A stretch of DNA of 46,098 nucleotides from Acidimicrobiia bacterium. Lineage in GTDB: Bacteria; Actinomycetota; Acidimicrobiia; Spongiisociales; UBA11373. Shown one piece after another: positions 34,345 to 41,848 of the stretch. The notes below the pieces were generated by a model. The model saw only the letters and a list, made by a program, of their open reading frames with translations, was not told the DNA's origin and did not search any database. The stretch's first letter is position 1. Every line of letters begins with the position of its first letter. The stretch spans positions 1-46,098 of the forward strand of contig JACRIT010000076.1 in the NCBI GenBank assembly GCA_016215655.1, read 5' to 3'. Position numbers and translations under genes: made by a program.

Positions 34345-35792
34345 CGTTCGACCCCATGCGTCGCCATCTCACGGGAGGCGTCCTCGAGTCGGGCCACGCG
34401 CGGCAGTGCTAGGGCGACTCCGGTGAGGAGCCAGGGCAGGCGGGCGAAGTCGAGGTGAAGGAAGAACGAGGTGACCACATAGCCGACGAGCCCTACCGCC
34501 ACCGCGTATCCGAGGCCGTCGCCACGTCCGTCGCTGATGCTGCGGAAGTGCCGCCGGCCCCTGCGGATGGAGGCAGCCACGGCGGCAGCGAGGCCGGCGA
34601 GAAGCAGCACCCCGACAATGCCCATCTCGGCGGCGAACTGGAGCACGAGGTTGTGGGCCTCGCGAGGAGTGGCTCGCAGGTCGATCCCCAGGTCACGCAC
34701 CGTGGCCGCGTAGTGCTCGGAGAACGAGCCATACCCGACGCCGGTGAGGGGATCGGCGGAGAACATGCGCAGGGCCGCGGTGAGCTCGGCGGTCCGGGCC
34801 CGCACCGACGGATCGATGCCTGCTTCGACCCCGCCGAGATCGCTGAGAGCGCTGAGGCGTTCAAGGTACCGACCGGGAGCGAGCAGCACGAGCGCGGCGG
34901 TCACCATGGCGAGGGCGGCAAGCATGCGCATCCGGCGCGGGCTGCGCATGAGCATGACCAGGCCGATCACCGCCAGTCCGAGCAGGCCGCCCCGCGAGAA
35001 GGTGAGGACGATCGCTGCCGTCATCGCCCCCGCGCAGCCGGCGGCCAGCAGGCGCATCCGACGGTGCGTCTCGTCAGCGAAGCGATCGATGGCGAGGGGA
35101 AGCAGCATCACCAGCCACTGGGCGAAGAAGTTGGGATCGCCGACGGGGCCGGAGATGCGGACGTCATCGGTGGTGTCGACGATGTTCTGCACCGCCCATT
35201 GGGCGAATCCGAAGAAGTTGGTGGCGAATTCCCCGAGGGTGAACTGCACCACGGCGAGCGCTCCGACGGCGCCGCCGGCGACCACGAGTGCCCAGGCGAG
35301 CCCCCGCAGCGAGGCGGTGCCGCCGAGCAGCAGGCCGGCGAGCACGGCCACCGAGCCGTCCTCGGCGATCCCGCGCAGGGTGCTTAGTGTTCCGGTGGCA
35401 TCCGGTGCCGTGAGCAGGCTGATGGCGGCGACGCCGAGGAACGCCGCCACGGCCACCGCCGCCGACACCCCGCCCCGGCTGGAGGTGGCCTGGCGATTCG
35501 CCACCAGCAGGCCAAGGGCGATCAGGGCAAGCAGCGGAAGGAACAGCGAAGGGGCGCCGTGGAATTCGGTGGCGACCTCGGGAATCCGCAGCACCGTGAA
35601 CACCGCCACCGCGGCCAATCCGGCCCGAGGAGAGAGCACGATGGCGGCGGCCCCGATCAGGGCGATGGCCCCGGCAACGACGAGCTCGAGGGGCAGCACG
35701 AGAGCGGCGGCGGCGGCGACGGAGGCGGCACCCACGGTGCCGAGGACTGCGGTGGCGCCTCCGAGCCGCCCGCGGGCGGCAACGGCGGTCAT
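34341..35792 (-). CDS. O-antigen ligase/polymerase-like membrane protein
   Basis: The 483-residue protein has many hydrophobic segments and a large loop ending in the Wzy_C/WaaL signature: DPLTGVGYGSFSEHYAA, then REAHNLVLQFAAEMGIVGVL. NFFAQWLVMLLPLA and LTFSRGGLLGLAVIGLVML are also typical. In this cluster it probably polymerises repeat units outside the membrane, although ligation to a carrier is equally compatible with the family. The start at ATG 35792 overlaps the upstream stop; the frame remains open far upstream but without family similarity. Confidence 0.83.
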   Translation of the reverse strand: MTAVAARGRLGGATAVLGTVGAASVAAAAALVLPLELVVAGAIALIGAAAIVLSPRAGLAAVAVFTVLRIPEVATEFHGAPSLFLPLLALIALGLLVANRQATSSRGGVSAAVAVAAFLGVAAISLLTAPDATGTLSTLRGIAEDGSVAVLAGLLLGGTASLRGLAWALVVAGGAVGALAVVQFTLGEFATNFFGFAQWAVQNIVDTTDDVRISGPVGDPNFFAQWLVMLLPLAIDRFADETHRRMRLLAAGCAGAMTAAIVLTFSRGGLLGLAVIGLVMLMRSPRRMRMLAALAMVTAALVLLAPGRYLERLSALSDLGGVEAGIDPSVRARTAELTAALRMFSADPLTGVGYGSFSEHYAATVRDLGIDLRATPREAHNLVLQFAAEMGIVGVLLLAGLAAAVAASIRRGRRHFRSISDGRGDGLGYAVAVGLVGYVVTSFFLHLDFARLPWLLTGVALALPRVARLEDASREMATHGVER

Positions 35793-36457
35793 CCCACCCT
35801 CTGAATCCGATCGTGGTCGCGCAGCGGGGTCACGTTCCCGCCATAGGCGTCGATGCGCGACGAGACCGTGCGCCGCCGCCCGCTCCCTGGAGGGGTGCGC
35901 ACCAGAGCGAGGCCACCTCCCAGGACGAGTCCGACCACCGCGGCGAGGGCGAGCAACTCGGGGAGACCCCTTCCCGCGGCCGCCGCCGGGGAAACGGGCG
36001 GATCGAGGGTGGAGACCTCGTAGATCCGGTAGAGCGCGACGAACTGGACGGCGGATGCCGTCGCCACGGCATTCGCCATGGCGGCGGTGGCGATGGCATC
36101 GGGGCCGGTCACACGCAGGGTGACCCCATTGGCCTCGGCGAGCGCCCCGGCAGCGACGCGGTAGTCCGCGGGATCGACACCGATGACCCCCGCAGCCTGG
36201 GCCATCACGGTGTCGCTCGTCATGATCTCGGTGAGCGTGGTGAGGATGGTGCGGCTCCGCGTGGAGTCCAGGGTCTTGATGTTCTCGATGATGTCGGGAT
36301 CGGAGGGCGAGGGCACCACCAGGTAGGTCCCGGTCGCCTCGTACGACGGCGGCTGGTTGCGGTGGAAGGCCGCAGCCACCCCGCCGGCGGCGAGCATCGC
36401 CACCACCGGGAAGATCCATCCCCGGCGAAGGGCGGCGAGGGCGGTGCTCAGATCCAT
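35789..36457 (-). CDS. Wzz-like polysaccharide chain-length/co-polymerase protein
   Basis: The 222-residue protein has the two-helix Wzz form: a helix at about 14-31 (WIFPVVAMLAAGGVAAAF), an external domain with YEATGTYLVVPSPSD and TSDTVMAQAAGVIGV, and a second helix at about 170-188 (LLALAAVVGLVLGGGLALV) followed by a short basic cytoplasmic tail. No tyrosine-kinase domain is fused or encoded nearby, so regulation by an integral BY-kinase is not evident. AGGT precedes ATG 36457. Confidence 0.8.
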   Translation of the reverse strand: MDLSTALAALRRGWIFPVVAMLAAGGVAAAFHRNQPPSYEATGTYLVVPSPSDPDIIENIKTLDSTRSRTILTTLTEIMTSDTVMAQAAGVIGVDPADYRVAAGALAEANGVTLRVTGPDAIATAAMANAVATASAVQFVALYRIYEVSTLDPPVSPAAAAGRGLPELLALAAVVGLVLGGGLALVRTPPGSGRRRTVSSRIDAYGGNVTPLRDHDRIQRVG

Positions 36458-36464
36458 GGTGACC

Positions 36465-37154
36465 TCACTTCGCCCCGCGTTGCGCGAGCACCGCAGGGAT
36501 GGTGCGAACGAGGATCTGGATGTCGAGCCAGATGCTGCGCCGCTGGATGTAGGCGATGTCGAGGCGGGTGCGATCGTCGAACTCGGCGAGGCCGCGCCCG
36601 TAGATCTGCCACAGTCCGGTGACCCCGGGCTTGACGTCGAGACGTTCGGTCTGCCACAGGCGGTAGGTGTCGGCCATGAAGTCGGTGGGGCGGGGCCCGA
36701 CCAGGCTGAGGTGGCCTCGCAGCACGTCCCACAGCTGGGGGAGCTCGTCGAGGCTCGTCTTGCGCAGAAGGCGACCGGGTCGGGTGATGCGCGGATCGTT
36801 GGTGATCTTGAAGTCGGGCCACTCGAGCTCATTGAGGTGGCGCAGCTGCTCCTTCATCGCTTCCGCATTGGGAACCATCGTGCGGAACTTGTGCATGCGA
36901 AAGGTGCGGCCTCCTGACCCGGCGCGAACCTGGGTGAACACCACCCGCGCGCCGGGATCGTCGAGCTTCACGGCGAGGGCGCAGATCGCCATGACGGGAA
37001 CCCACAGCGGCGCACTGGCCAGTACGACAGCAAGGTCGAATCCCCGCTTGGCGATGCGATAGGCGCGTCCGGTCAGGATGCGGTGCTCGGGACGCACCCG
37101 ATCGATCCAGTCGTGACCCGACCAGAGTGCCGGACGCAGCGCGGGTGCGGTCAT
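36465..37154 (-). CDS. Priming sugar transferase (polyprenyl-phosphate glycosyl-1-phosphate transferase)
   Basis: The 229-residue protein is the catalytic module of WbaP/PssY enzymes. After a basic N terminus comes a reentrant hydrophobic helix (RGFDLAVVLASAPLWVPVM), then the DE-containing VVFTQVRAG, RMHKFRTMV, LRKTSLDELPQLWDVLRG and LSLVGPRPTDF, and the C-terminal KPGVTGLWQIYGR. It lacks the four N-terminal helices of large WbaP proteins. It starts assembly by moving a sugar-phosphate to undecaprenyl phosphate at the inner face of the membrane. Confidence 0.9.
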   Translation of the reverse strand: MTAPALRPALWSGHDWIDRVRPEHRILTGRAYRIAKRGFDLAVVLASAPLWVPVMAICALAVKLDDPGARVVFTQVRAGSGGRTFRMHKFRTMVPNAEAMKEQLRHLNELEWPDFKITNDPRITRPGRLLRKTSLDELPQLWDVLRGHLSLVGPRPTDFMADTYRLWQTERLDVKPGVTGLWQIYGRGLAEFDDRTRLDIAYIQRRSIWLDIQILVRTIPAVLAQRGAK

Positions 37155-38008
37155 CGGCTGAACTCCCGGACGACAGCGCGCAGATGCGGAGTTCGATCGA
37201 CCTGGGCGGCGAGATCGGCCTCGGCCGCTGCAACGAGCGACTCGAAGGCGATGGCGTCATCGGGGAACGAGGCACTGCCGGCGTCGGCGGGGATGCCGGC
37301 GATGGCGGCGGCTTCGGTCACGCGCTTGACCAGGAGGGTGTTGCCATCGGGATCGGTCTCCGGGCTGAGCACGAACAGCCTGCCCGATGCCCGATGCTCG
37401 AAGAGGAGGTCGGAGCGGCGGAGTTGCTCGCTGACGGCGCGGGCAAGCTTGCCGTACACGTAGCGGCGGCGCACGGCCCGATCGACGTCGATGGCGGCAT
37501 TGTCGACCGCGGTCTCGACCGAGGTCGGAAGCGGTGTGAGCACGGTCAGCGAGAGCGGACGGCCGTGCCGCCGGCTCCGGGCGATCTCGTCGTGGATGGT
37601 TTGCGCCGCCTCGGGCGACTCGATGTCGCGAGTTCGGGCGTCCCCGAAGACGATCACCCCAAGGGTGTCGTCGAAGCGCGCCAGGGTTCGGGCGAGGTGA
37701 TGGCCGAGGCGCACCGCCAGCACGAGAAACACCAGCTCGGTGACGATCACGTAGATGCTGCGGTTGCGGAAGTGACTCGACGTCACGAGGAGGGTGGCGT
37801 AGGAGGAAACGGCGACGGTGGCGGCCATCCAGGGCCGGGTGCGGCGCAGCGACGCCAGCGCCAGGGGGGCGGCCACGGCGAGGGCGGCGAGGGCGTACAC
37901 CGTCGAGGAGACCGCCTCCGTGCCGCTTTCCACCCCGATGCGGTCGATGGTGATGGCCGCGGTGAACAACGCCACCAGGGCGAGCAAAGGCCGGCGAAGT
38001 TGGGTCAC
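37151..38008 (-). CDS. Membrane protein with degenerate GGDEF-like domain
   Basis: The 285-residue product has about four membrane helices in the first 110 residues and a cytoplasmic domain with the outline of a GGDEF fold: AVSEQLRRSDLLFEHRASGRL, LFVLSPETD, and SASFPDDAIAFESLVAAAEADL. In true cyclases the loop after the Asp-rich strand reads GGDEF; here it is ASGRL at about residues 207-211, so c-di-GMP synthesis is unlikely. It may sense a nucleotide or act as a scaffold. The start is GTG 38008 with AGGAGGT upstream. It heads the exopolysaccharide operon and overlaps the next gene by ATGA. Confidence 0.6.
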   Translation of the reverse strand: MTQLRRPLLALVALFTAAITIDRIGVESGTEAVSSTVYALAALAVAAPLALASLRRTRPWMAATVAVSSYATLLVTSSHFRNRSIYVIVTELVFLVLAVRLGHHLARTLARFDDTLGVIVFGDARTRDIESPEAAQTIHDEIARSRRHGRPLSLTVLTPLPTSVETAVDNAAIDVDRAVRRRYVYGKLARAVSEQLRRSDLLFEHRASGRLFVLSPETDPDGNTLLVKRVTEAAAIAGIPADAGSASFPDDAIAFESLVAAAEADLAAQVDRTPHLRAVVREFSR

Positions 38009-38051
38009 CCGAGACCTCCTGAAAGGCGCGCAGCAGGCCACCCCTCCTGGG

Positions 38052-38092
38052 TGTCACACCTGCCCCGATCGGCCGACACCGGGGGTGTCGTT
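38052..38092. promoter_or_regulatory. Paired GGTGT inverted repeats upstream of the polysaccharide operon
   Basis: GGTGTCACACC (38052-38062) is a five-base inverted repeat around one base. CGACACC/GGTGTCG (38076-38082 with 38086-38092) has a three-base spacer. Both contain GGTGTC and lie within 85 bases of the GTG at 38008, a plausible operator pair. The rest of the 273-base gap (38009-38281) has no supported gene. Confidence 0.4.
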
Positions 38093-38249
38093 CGGTCAGG
38101 AGCACAGTAATGCTCATAGTGGTGGACTTCAATACTCTTTGTGGTCATGGCCATCGGAACCGCCGCGACGTCGGTGGCGGCCTCCAACCAGGGGTTTCGG
38201 CGGGATTACCCCCGCCCTTGACGAGAACCGGCGGTGTTCCCCGGTCGGG

Positions 38250-38255
38250 TACCCT
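38250..38255 (+). promoter_or_regulatory. Candidate -10 box for the zinc-ribbon operon
   Basis: TACCCT lies about 27 bases before GTG 38282, leaving room for a short leader with the GGGAG ribosome site at 38272-38276. Confidence 0.3.
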
Positions 38256-38281
38256 GCCACCCGCCGCGACCGGGAGACACC

Positions 38282-38998
38282 GTGGAGGAGATGCGCAGCC
38301 TCGAGGACCTGCTCGAACTGCAGGGCCTCGATTCGTCGATCGATCGCCTGCTCGATCGACGGAGCCACCTGCCCCAGCTGGCGGCTTTCCGGGCGGCGCA
38401 CCAGCGCCTCGAGCGTCTCGATGCCGAGATCACCGCTGCCGCCGCGACCAGGCGGGAGCTCGAGCTCTCCGAGGACCGCGCCGAAGGGGAGATGAAGCTC
38501 GACGAGGCCAAAGTGCAGCGCGAGGAGCAGCGGCTGTTTGCCGGTGTCGGGCTCACCGCCAAGGATCTCACCCACCTGCGGGACGAAGTGGCGCAACTCC
38601 GCGAACGCATCAGCCGCCGCGAAGACGAGGCCCTGGCACTCATCGACCAGCAGCAGGCGGCGGCGGCGAGGCTGGCGGGACTCGAAGCCGAGCGACGGGT
38701 CACCCTCGCCGACAAGGAGCGGCTCGAGGCCGAAATCGCCGCCGAGTGGAAGGCGATCGATGCCGAACTCGGACGGCTCGAGGCGCGCAAGCGGGAGACC
38801 GTGCCCCTGGTCGATCCCGAACTCCTCGACCTCTATGAGGAGATCCGCCCCATCAAGGAGGGCGTGGCGGCGGCTGCGCTCACCGATGGCACCTGTGGGG
38901 GATGCCACCTCAAGCTCACTGCTGCGGAGGAGATCCAGGTGCGCCGTGAACACCCGCCGCGATGTCTGCATTGCCGCCGCATCCTGGTGACGCGTTGA
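38282..38998 (+). CDS. Coiled-coil protein with C4-type zinc ribbon
   Basis: The 238-residue protein has a long charged coiled-coil from about residue 25 to 190 (heptads rich in Glu, Arg, Ala and Leu) and ends in a zinc ribbon with Cys205, Cys208, Cys228 and Cys231 (TCGGCHLKL and PPRCLHCRRIL). This is the widespread C4-type zinc-ribbon family that is commonly next to RNase H in actinobacteria, exactly as here. GTG 38282 is preferred because GGGAG precedes it at proper distance; ATG 38291 would have GGAGGAG immediately against it. The molecular role is not well established. Confidence 0.82.
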   Translation: MEEMRSLEDLLELQGLDSSIDRLLDRRSHLPQLAAFRAAHQRLERLDAEITAAAATRRELELSEDRAEGEMKLDEAKVQREEQRLFAGVGLTAKDLTHLRDEVAQLRERISRREDEALALIDQQQAAAARLAGLEAERRVTLADKERLEAEIAAEWKAIDAELGRLEARKRETVPLVDPELLDLYEEIRPIKEGVAAAALTDGTCGGCHLKLTAAEEIQVRREHPPRCLHCRRILVTR

Positions 38999-39399
38999 GC
39001 CACGTGCTCTACTGCGACGGAGCGTCGCGGGGCAATCCCGGACCCGCCTCGTACGGGTTCGTCCTGCTCGATGGGCATGGTGCGGTGGTGGTCGAGCGTG
39101 GGGAACGGCTGGGGAGGACCACGAACAACGTCGCCGAGTACCGCGGTCTCGTGGCCGGACTCGAGGCCGCGATCGCCGCCGGGGTGAGCGAGCTCGAGGT
39201 TCGCCTCGACAGCCTCCTCCTCGTCCGTCAGGTCATGGGCGACTACCGGGTCAAGGCCGCGGGGCTGAAGCCGCTGCACCGGGCGGCGGTCGGTCTGCTG
39301 GCGCGAATCGGTCGGGCGCGAGTGGTTCACATCCCGCGGGAGCAGAACGCCCGGGCCGACTCGCTCGCCAACTCGGCCCTCGATGGCGGTGCGGCGTGA
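38995..39399 (+). CDS. RNase H-like protein
   Basis: The roughly 134-residue domain has the RNase HI acidic centre: Asp8 in YCDGASRGNPGPASYG, Glu48 in NNVAEYRGL, Asp72 in VRLDSLLLVRQV and Asp122 in ARADSLAN, with His112 nearby. It should cut RNA in RNA-DNA hybrids. The start is either TTG 38995, overlapping the upstream stop as TTGA, or GTG 39004; I list the coupled TTG. The following gene overlaps by GTGA, giving a three-gene operon. Confidence 0.85.
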   Translation: MSHVLYCDGASRGNPGPASYGFVLLDGHGAVVVERGERLGRTTNNVAEYRGLVAGLEAAIAAGVSELEVRLDSLLLVRQVMGDYRVKAAGLKPLHRAAVGLLARIGRARVVHIPREQNARADSLANSALDGGAA

Positions 39400-39926
39400 T
39401 CTTCTGGCACCTTGGGGTCACCACTCTGATCGTCCGCTACGTGTTCCGCGACCCCGCCATGGATCTGCGCTGGGTGCTGGTCGGGTCGTTGCTTCCCGAC
39501 ATCATCGACAAGCCCATCGGCTCGATGCTGTGGAATGACACGTTCCACAACCACCGGCTGTATGCCCACGCGTTGGTGGCGCCGGTACTGCTGCTGGCCG
39601 TCGCGATGGCACTGACCCGGCGGGGGACCCCGGTGCGGCGGGCGGCGATCGCCGTGGTCATCGGGTGTTTCGTCCACCTGCTCCTCGATGGGGTATGGAC
39701 GAGTCCGGAGGCCTTCCTGTGGCCGTTGTTCGGAGTCGACTTCCCCCGGGTCGCCGGGTCGGACTTCGCCACACTGGTGCGCGATGCGATCCGCTCGCCG
39801 TTCATGTGGGCCGGCGAGGTCATCGGAGTGGGCTATCTCGTCTTCGTGTGGCGCCGGCACCTGTCCGCGCCCGGTGACCTTGCCCGGTTCATGCGAAGCG
39901 GCCGGGTGCCGATGCCGACCCGGTAG
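39396..39926 (+). CDS. YdjM-like membrane-bound metal-dependent hydrolase family protein
   Basis: The 176-residue multi-pass protein has LVGSLLPDIIDKP, an HNHRLYAHAL motif and VIGCFVHLLLDGVWTSP, matching the DUF457/YdjM family of inner-membrane putative hydrolases with His/Asp metal ligands. About four hydrophobic helices are visible. The reaction is unknown for the family. GTG 39396 overlaps the RNase H stop. Confidence 0.75.
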   Translation: MIFWHLGVTTLIVRYVFRDPAMDLRWVLVGSLLPDIIDKPIGSMLWNDTFHNHRLYAHALVAPVLLLAVAMALTRRGTPVRRAAIAVVIGCFVHLLLDGVWTSPEAFLWPLFGVDFPRVAGSDFATLVRDAIRSPFMWAGEVIGVGYLVFVWRRHLSAPGDLARFMRSGRVPMPTR

Positions 39927-39939
39927 CGGAGCCCATGGC

Positions 39940-40326
39940 TCAGGCGTCGGCCGCGGGATGGGACCGGCGGCGGGTCTTGCCGGCCATGCGGAGCACGGCA
40001 AGGACGAGGAACACGGCGAACATCCGCTTGAGCACGGGTGCGTCGAGCGACAGGGCGATGCGCGCCCCGGCTACGCCGCCGAGGATTCCTCCGACCCCGA
40101 GCAGCAGTGCCGTCTTCCAGTCCACCCGGCCGGCGCGCGCATGAACGTATGCGGCGATCATCGTCGAAGGGATGATCACGGCGAGCGAGGTGCCCTGCGC
40201 CTCGTGCTGGGCGAACGAGAAGAGGGCGACGAGTGCGGGCACGTAGACGATGCCCCCACCGACCCCGAGCATGGCGCCGAGGGTGCCAGCGACGAGACCG
40301 ACGGCGATGAGCGCCACGACCGTCAC
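39940..40326 (-). CDS. Half-size TauE/SafE-like membrane protein (second half)
   Basis: The 128-residue product has about four hydrophobic helices and the repeat motif GTLGAMLGVGGGIVYVPALV, followed by QHEAQGTSLAVIIP. Normal TauE/SafE anion exporters are about 250 residues with two such halves; this protein contains one. It starts at GTG 40326, overlapping the stop of the companion half (GTGA). The two probably work together. Confidence 0.75.
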   Translation of the reverse strand: MTVVALIAVGLVAGTLGAMLGVGGGIVYVPALVALFSFAQHEAQGTSLAVIIPSTMIAAYVHARAGRVDWKTALLLGVGGILGGVAGARIALSLDAPVLKRMFAVFLVLAVLRMAGKTRRRSHPAADA

Positions 40327-40682
40327 GCCGACATCCACAGGTCGACGGCGGCAAACAGGGCGATGACCACGAAGCCCCGTGCGAGCCACACGGGCGAGAT
40401 CCGCACGATGTGGCGCGCCCCGAGGGCGGCACCGACGGTCGAGCCGATGAGCAGGAATCCGGCCGTGCCCCAGGCGACCTCGCCGTCGAGCATGAATGGA
40501 ATCCCCGCCGATGTCGCCGAGGCGACGATGGCGGCGAGGGAGGTGGCGTGGGCCCGATGCTGTTCGAACCCGAGCAGCAGCACGAGCGCGGGCACCATCA
40601 CGACGCCGCCTCCCACCCCGAAGAGCCCCCCGATGATGCCGGCACCGAACCCGAGGGCGGCTCCGCCGGCGATGCGCTGCAT
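40323..40682 (-). CDS. Half-size TauE/SafE-like membrane protein (first half)
   Basis: The 119-residue product begins MQRIAGGAALGFGAGIIGGL and carries FGVGGGVVMVPALVLLLGF, then QHRAHATSLAAIV, the same repeat as its partner. About four hydrophobic segments are visible. Starting at ATG 40682 it is preceded by TACGAT at six bases and no ribosome site. The pair would make one complete transporter, possibly for sulfite, sulfonates or other anions; no sulfur genes are adjacent. Confidence 0.75.
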   Translation of the reverse strand: MQRIAGGAALGFGAGIIGGLFGVGGGVVMVPALVLLLGFEQHRAHATSLAAIVASATSAGIPFMLDGEVAWGTAGFLLIGSTVGAALGARHIVRISPVWLARGFVVIALFAAVDLWMSA

Positions 40683-40688
40683 CGAAGC

Positions 40689-40694
40689 ATCGTA
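40689..40694 (-). promoter_or_regulatory. Probable leaderless -10 box for the split TauE/SafE pair
   Basis: Minus-strand TACGAT lies six bases before ATG 40682, twelve bases from the opposite-strand box at 40707. Confidence 0.45.
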
Positions 40695-40706
40695 GGGGGA
40701 GCCTGA

Positions 40707-40712
40707 TAGGGT
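40707..40712 (+). promoter_or_regulatory. Probable leaderless -10 box for the LLM-family gene
   Basis: TAGGGT lies seven bases before GTG 40720. The whole divergent gap is 37 bases, so any -35 contact must fall partly within the opposite coding sequence. GGGGGAG at 40694-40700 is too far away for a ribosome site. Confidence 0.45.
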
Positions 40713-40719
40713 CCCCGCC

Positions 40720-41700
40720 GTGGACCTTGCCATCAGCCCAAGCACGCCCGGCCTCTCCGCAGCGGAGCTCGTCGAGCTCTGTGTCGTTGCCGAGGATCTG
40801 GGATACGCCGCGGCATGGACCGCCGAGGTCGCCGGTCCGGGCACGTTTGCCCTGCTCGGCGCAGTCGCCGCTCGCACCCGGCGGCTCGACCTCGGCGTGG
40901 CCGTCGTTGCCGCCGCCACCCGCTCACCCGCGCTCCTTGCCATGGAGGCGGCGACCGTCAGCCAGCTCCTTGGTGACCGCGTCATGTCACTGGGGATCGG
41001 GTCGTCGTCGCAGTTCATCCTCGACGCCTGGCACGCCGCCCCCTTCGACCCCGCTCTGGCCAGAGTCCGCGAGACGGTGGAGGCGACGCGGGTGCTGCTC
41101 GGCGGCGGCAGGGAGTACCGAGGCGACGTCGTGCGGGTGAGCCGGTTCGCCCTGTCGACCTCGCCTTCGGGTCCGGTGCGGCTCTGCGTCGGCGCCCTCG
41201 GACCGGCGATGCTCGGCATCGCCGGTGCCGTCGGCGACGGGGTGTGCCTCAACCTGATGCCGCCCGTGGTGGTACCCCGTCAGCGTGAGGCGGTGGCCGC
41301 CGGCGCGGCGCGAGCCGGCCGAGCGCTTCCCGAGCACTTCTCGGTGATGGCGCGGCTCCACGTCGTCCCCACCACCGATGTGGCCGCAGGGCGGAGCATG
41401 GTGCGAGCGGCGTTCGGCCCGTACTTCGGTCAGCCGGTGTACAACCGGTTTCTCGCCTGGATCGGCTATCCCGAGGAGGCCGGGGCGATCGCCGCGGCGT
41501 TTGCGGCCGGCAACCGCGATGGGGTCGCCACTGCGATGCACGACCGCCTCGTCGACGATGTCGCCCTGGTGGGCTCGCCCGGACGCATCCGCGCCCGTCT
41601 CGATGAGTACGCCGCCGCCGGGCTCGACGTGGCGGCACTGAACGTGATTGCGGGAAGCGCGGCGGAGGTGGCGGAGACACTGGGGGCGCTGGCGAGCTGA
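40720..41700 (+). CDS. LLM-class (luciferase-like) oxidoreductase, probably F420-dependent
   Basis: The 326-residue TIM-barrel protein matches the luciferase-like monooxygenase superfamily: ELCVVAEDLGYAAAWTAEV near residue 20, TRRLDLGVAVV, ATRSPALLAMEAATVSQL, GDRVMSLGIGSSSQF and VRLCVGALGPAMLGIAGAVGDGV. The sequence style suggests an F420-dependent oxidoreductase rather than an FMN enzyme, but the cofactor is inferred. The GTG start has a TAGGGT box seven bases upstream. The substrate is unknown. Confidence 0.82.
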   Translation: MDLAISPSTPGLSAAELVELCVVAEDLGYAAAWTAEVAGPGTFALLGAVAARTRRLDLGVAVVAAATRSPALLAMEAATVSQLLGDRVMSLGIGSSSQFILDAWHAAPFDPALARVRETVEATRVLLGGGREYRGDVVRVSRFALSTSPSGPVRLCVGALGPAMLGIAGAVGDGVCLNLMPPVVVPRQREAVAAGAARAGRALPEHFSVMARLHVVPTTDVAAGRSMVRAAFGPYFGQPVYNRFLAWIGYPEEAGAIAAAFAAGNRDGVATAMHDRLVDDVALVGSPGRIRARLDEYAAAGLDVAALNVIAGSAAEVAETLGALAS

Positions 41701-41820
41701 CACCTCCGCAATTCGTCAGTCCCGGTCCTCCCGTTTGATCGGGTCGTATGGCTCGGGATCCGGGACGGCGAGCGGTCCTCGGCGCAATTCGACAGATAGA
41801 CCGAACCAAGCGCGACGCTC

Positions 41821-41848
41821 TGGCGACTTGCGAGTTGCGTGCTGCTAC
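41821..41848. repeat. Short degenerate heptamer array
   Basis: TGGCGAC, TTGCGAG, TTGCGTG and CTGCTAC follow in seven-base steps and overlap the stop region of the next minus-strand gene. The rest of the 144-base gap (41701-41844) shows no gene or clear terminator. Confidence 0.5.

Noticed and set aside
31748-36123. Several long plus-strand open frames across the polysaccharide operon
   Set aside because: They mirror well-supported glycosyltransferase, flippase and polymerase genes and show Arg/Ala/Gly/His-rich composition without domains.
38005-38187. A 60-codon minus-strand gene ahead of the GGDEF-like gene
   Set aside because: It covers the probable operator region, has no domain, and ends on the start of the next gene without a convincing ribosome site of its own.
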